From positions 1-21,308 of the forward strand of contig CAJPVJ010000241.1 of assembly GCA_905397405.1 (NCBI GenBank): a stretch of 21,308 nucleotides of DNA, written 5' to 3'. How positions within the stretch are numbered: the stretch's first letter is position 1; every line of letters begins with the position of its first letter. The DNA is from Oppiella nova (Eukaryota > Arthropoda > Arachnida > Sarcoptiformes > Oppiidae). Shown here piece after piece: positions 20,106 to 21,308 of the stretch. A program made the position numbers and the translations under genes. The notes under the pieces are model-generated. The model was not told where the DNA came from and ran no database searches. It saw only the letters and a list, made by a program, of their open reading frames with translations.

Positions 20106-21308
20106 CAAACGAGAAGTAATTATTGATTATATAAATTATATAAGAGATGTACTGAATATATGATAAGAAATTATTATTATTTCGTTTAAACCCTTAAAGA
20201 CTACAATATTATTATTCACTAATATTTTTCTCTGCCTCCAAACTCAATACAATTTAATACAAATATACATTTTTATACATTTCATTCACAAGCACATAGT
20301 TTCTAATGTGTTGTATATATTATATAATTCAATGATTGATTAATATTTGATATGCGAGTGTTAGCTCGGGTAGGGAAGGCATACACAAACTCGCACATAA
20401 CTATCTACCGGTGCACTGCACTGCTATATATCAAGAATAATATCTATAATACTGTATATAAAAGTGGAAATTCACTCAAACTATTAAATGATATATATTT
20501 TTGTTATTTTTGGCGATGAAATATTGTCTGCAATTTTGTTTTGTCTGTCGGTGCAAAAGGGCATAAAAAGCCAATTATTTGTTATGTATTTTAATTTCAA
20601 GTAAATCATTTCAAATACAATAAACCCGTATATAAAATAAAAATTATTTCTATTATAAAAAAGATATAAAAGTATTATATTTCGCTATTCATTGCATTTT
20701 TGCATTTGTTTCTCATATTTCGCTCTATTTTTCTTATTATAAATATTTGGACTAAATATCGAGAAATATCTAAAAACTATTATTATATTAAGCTATTGTA
20801 CTGCAAAAGTATATAATTTATAATTGCGATAAGCGATCGCGGTATGCATATTAATAATATTAAATTTATAAAATAATTTGTTATTTTTGAAATTCTTAAA
20901 CCAAACCCACATTAAGTTATATTAAATGTCACTTTTTTTTATTAAAAAAACTGTTTTTATATAATATTTACCATTTTTGCACTATTAAAATATATTACTT
21001 CAATTGCATATACGGTGTAATGCGTTATATATTTTCTTCAATACATTTCAAATTACTTTTTATTCAATTGAATGAACATTTTCTGCACAAATATATTTTT
21101 AAACATTATATACAGTAGACAACAACGAAACTTATATATTTATATATATAATACCAATTCCTAGTATTTGAATGTATTTCCTTTGGGGCAATAAATTTGG
21201 ATTTTAGTGCAAATAAATTTATTTCTCTGTTGAAAAACAATTCAATTTTTTACATAATTTTCTCGTTTTCAAATCCAATATATTGTCTATATTTCTATTC
21301 GTATATAT
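19782..21308 (+). other. Probable intron 3' of the exon at 19664
   Basis: It begins with GTATGT. The rest is A/T-rich, with a C-rich patch at 19971-20025, a GA tract and no further exon-like island before the window ends. Confidence 0.45.
20077..20105 (+). repeat. (GA)n microsatellite
   Basis: About 29 bases of GA. It is preceded by short CT runs and the C-rich patch at 19971-20025. Confidence 0.98.

Noticed and set aside
1-21308. AATAAA and TATA-like motifs as polyadenylation or promoter signals
   Set aside because: They occur by chance throughout DNA of this composition and none is positioned relative to a supported gene end.
1-21308. tRNA, rRNA, CRISPR array or telomeric repeat
   Set aside because: I saw no GGTTCGA-type B box with a matching cloverleaf, no regularly spaced repeats and no TTAGG-type arrays.

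Overview
This is a very A+T-rich eukaryotic window, roughly three quarters or more A+T by eye. It has no long open reading frames, no operon-like gene packing and no ribosome binding sites. It carries many (CT)n/(GA)n microsatellites. The one convincing piece of coding sequence is a short exon bounded by consensus GT-AG splice sites. This fits intronic or intergenic DNA of an A+T-rich animal genome. An arthropod (mite or hemipteran type) is plausible, but the sequence alone does not settle the taxon.

Layout. Positions 1-310 are pyrimidine-rich with short CT runs and a (TCAC)n tract. Positions 311-3470 are nearly featureless A+T-rich DNA with a perfect hairpin at 1111-1146. Positions 3471-4040 form a C-rich island holding a G+C-rich hairpin (3612-3650). 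Positions 4041-9440 are A+T-rich with five long microsatellites. Positions 9441-9770 form a second island with three successive potential hairpins. Positions 9771-12140 are A+T-rich with two opposed microsatellites.

The main structural feature lies between 12162 and 17433. Two arms of about 194 bp (12162-12354 and 17239-17433) are near-identical reverse complements separated by about 4.9 kb. They differ only by two dinucleotide-repeat length changes and one substitution. Each arm ends in a (GA)n/(CT)n tract. The inner end of the right arm abuts, to the base, a second inverted-repeat element at 16861-17238. That element has perfect 53-bp arms around a 272-bp core and looks like a MITE or foldback element.

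The right part (17469-21308) contains a weak candidate exon (17698-17763), another higher-G+C island (18541-19060) and the best gene evidence. This is a 118-bp internal exon on the + strand (19664-19781). It encodes 39 residues with G/C-biased third positions and a heptad-like hydrophobic pattern. I do not recognise the protein. If the exon is real, much of the window is probably long intron of a + strand gene continuing beyond the window.

No rRNA, tRNA, CRISPR array, complete transposase gene or complete gene was found. Nearly all longer open frames are translations of CT/GA repeats (Ser-Leu or Arg-Glu runs) or chance.
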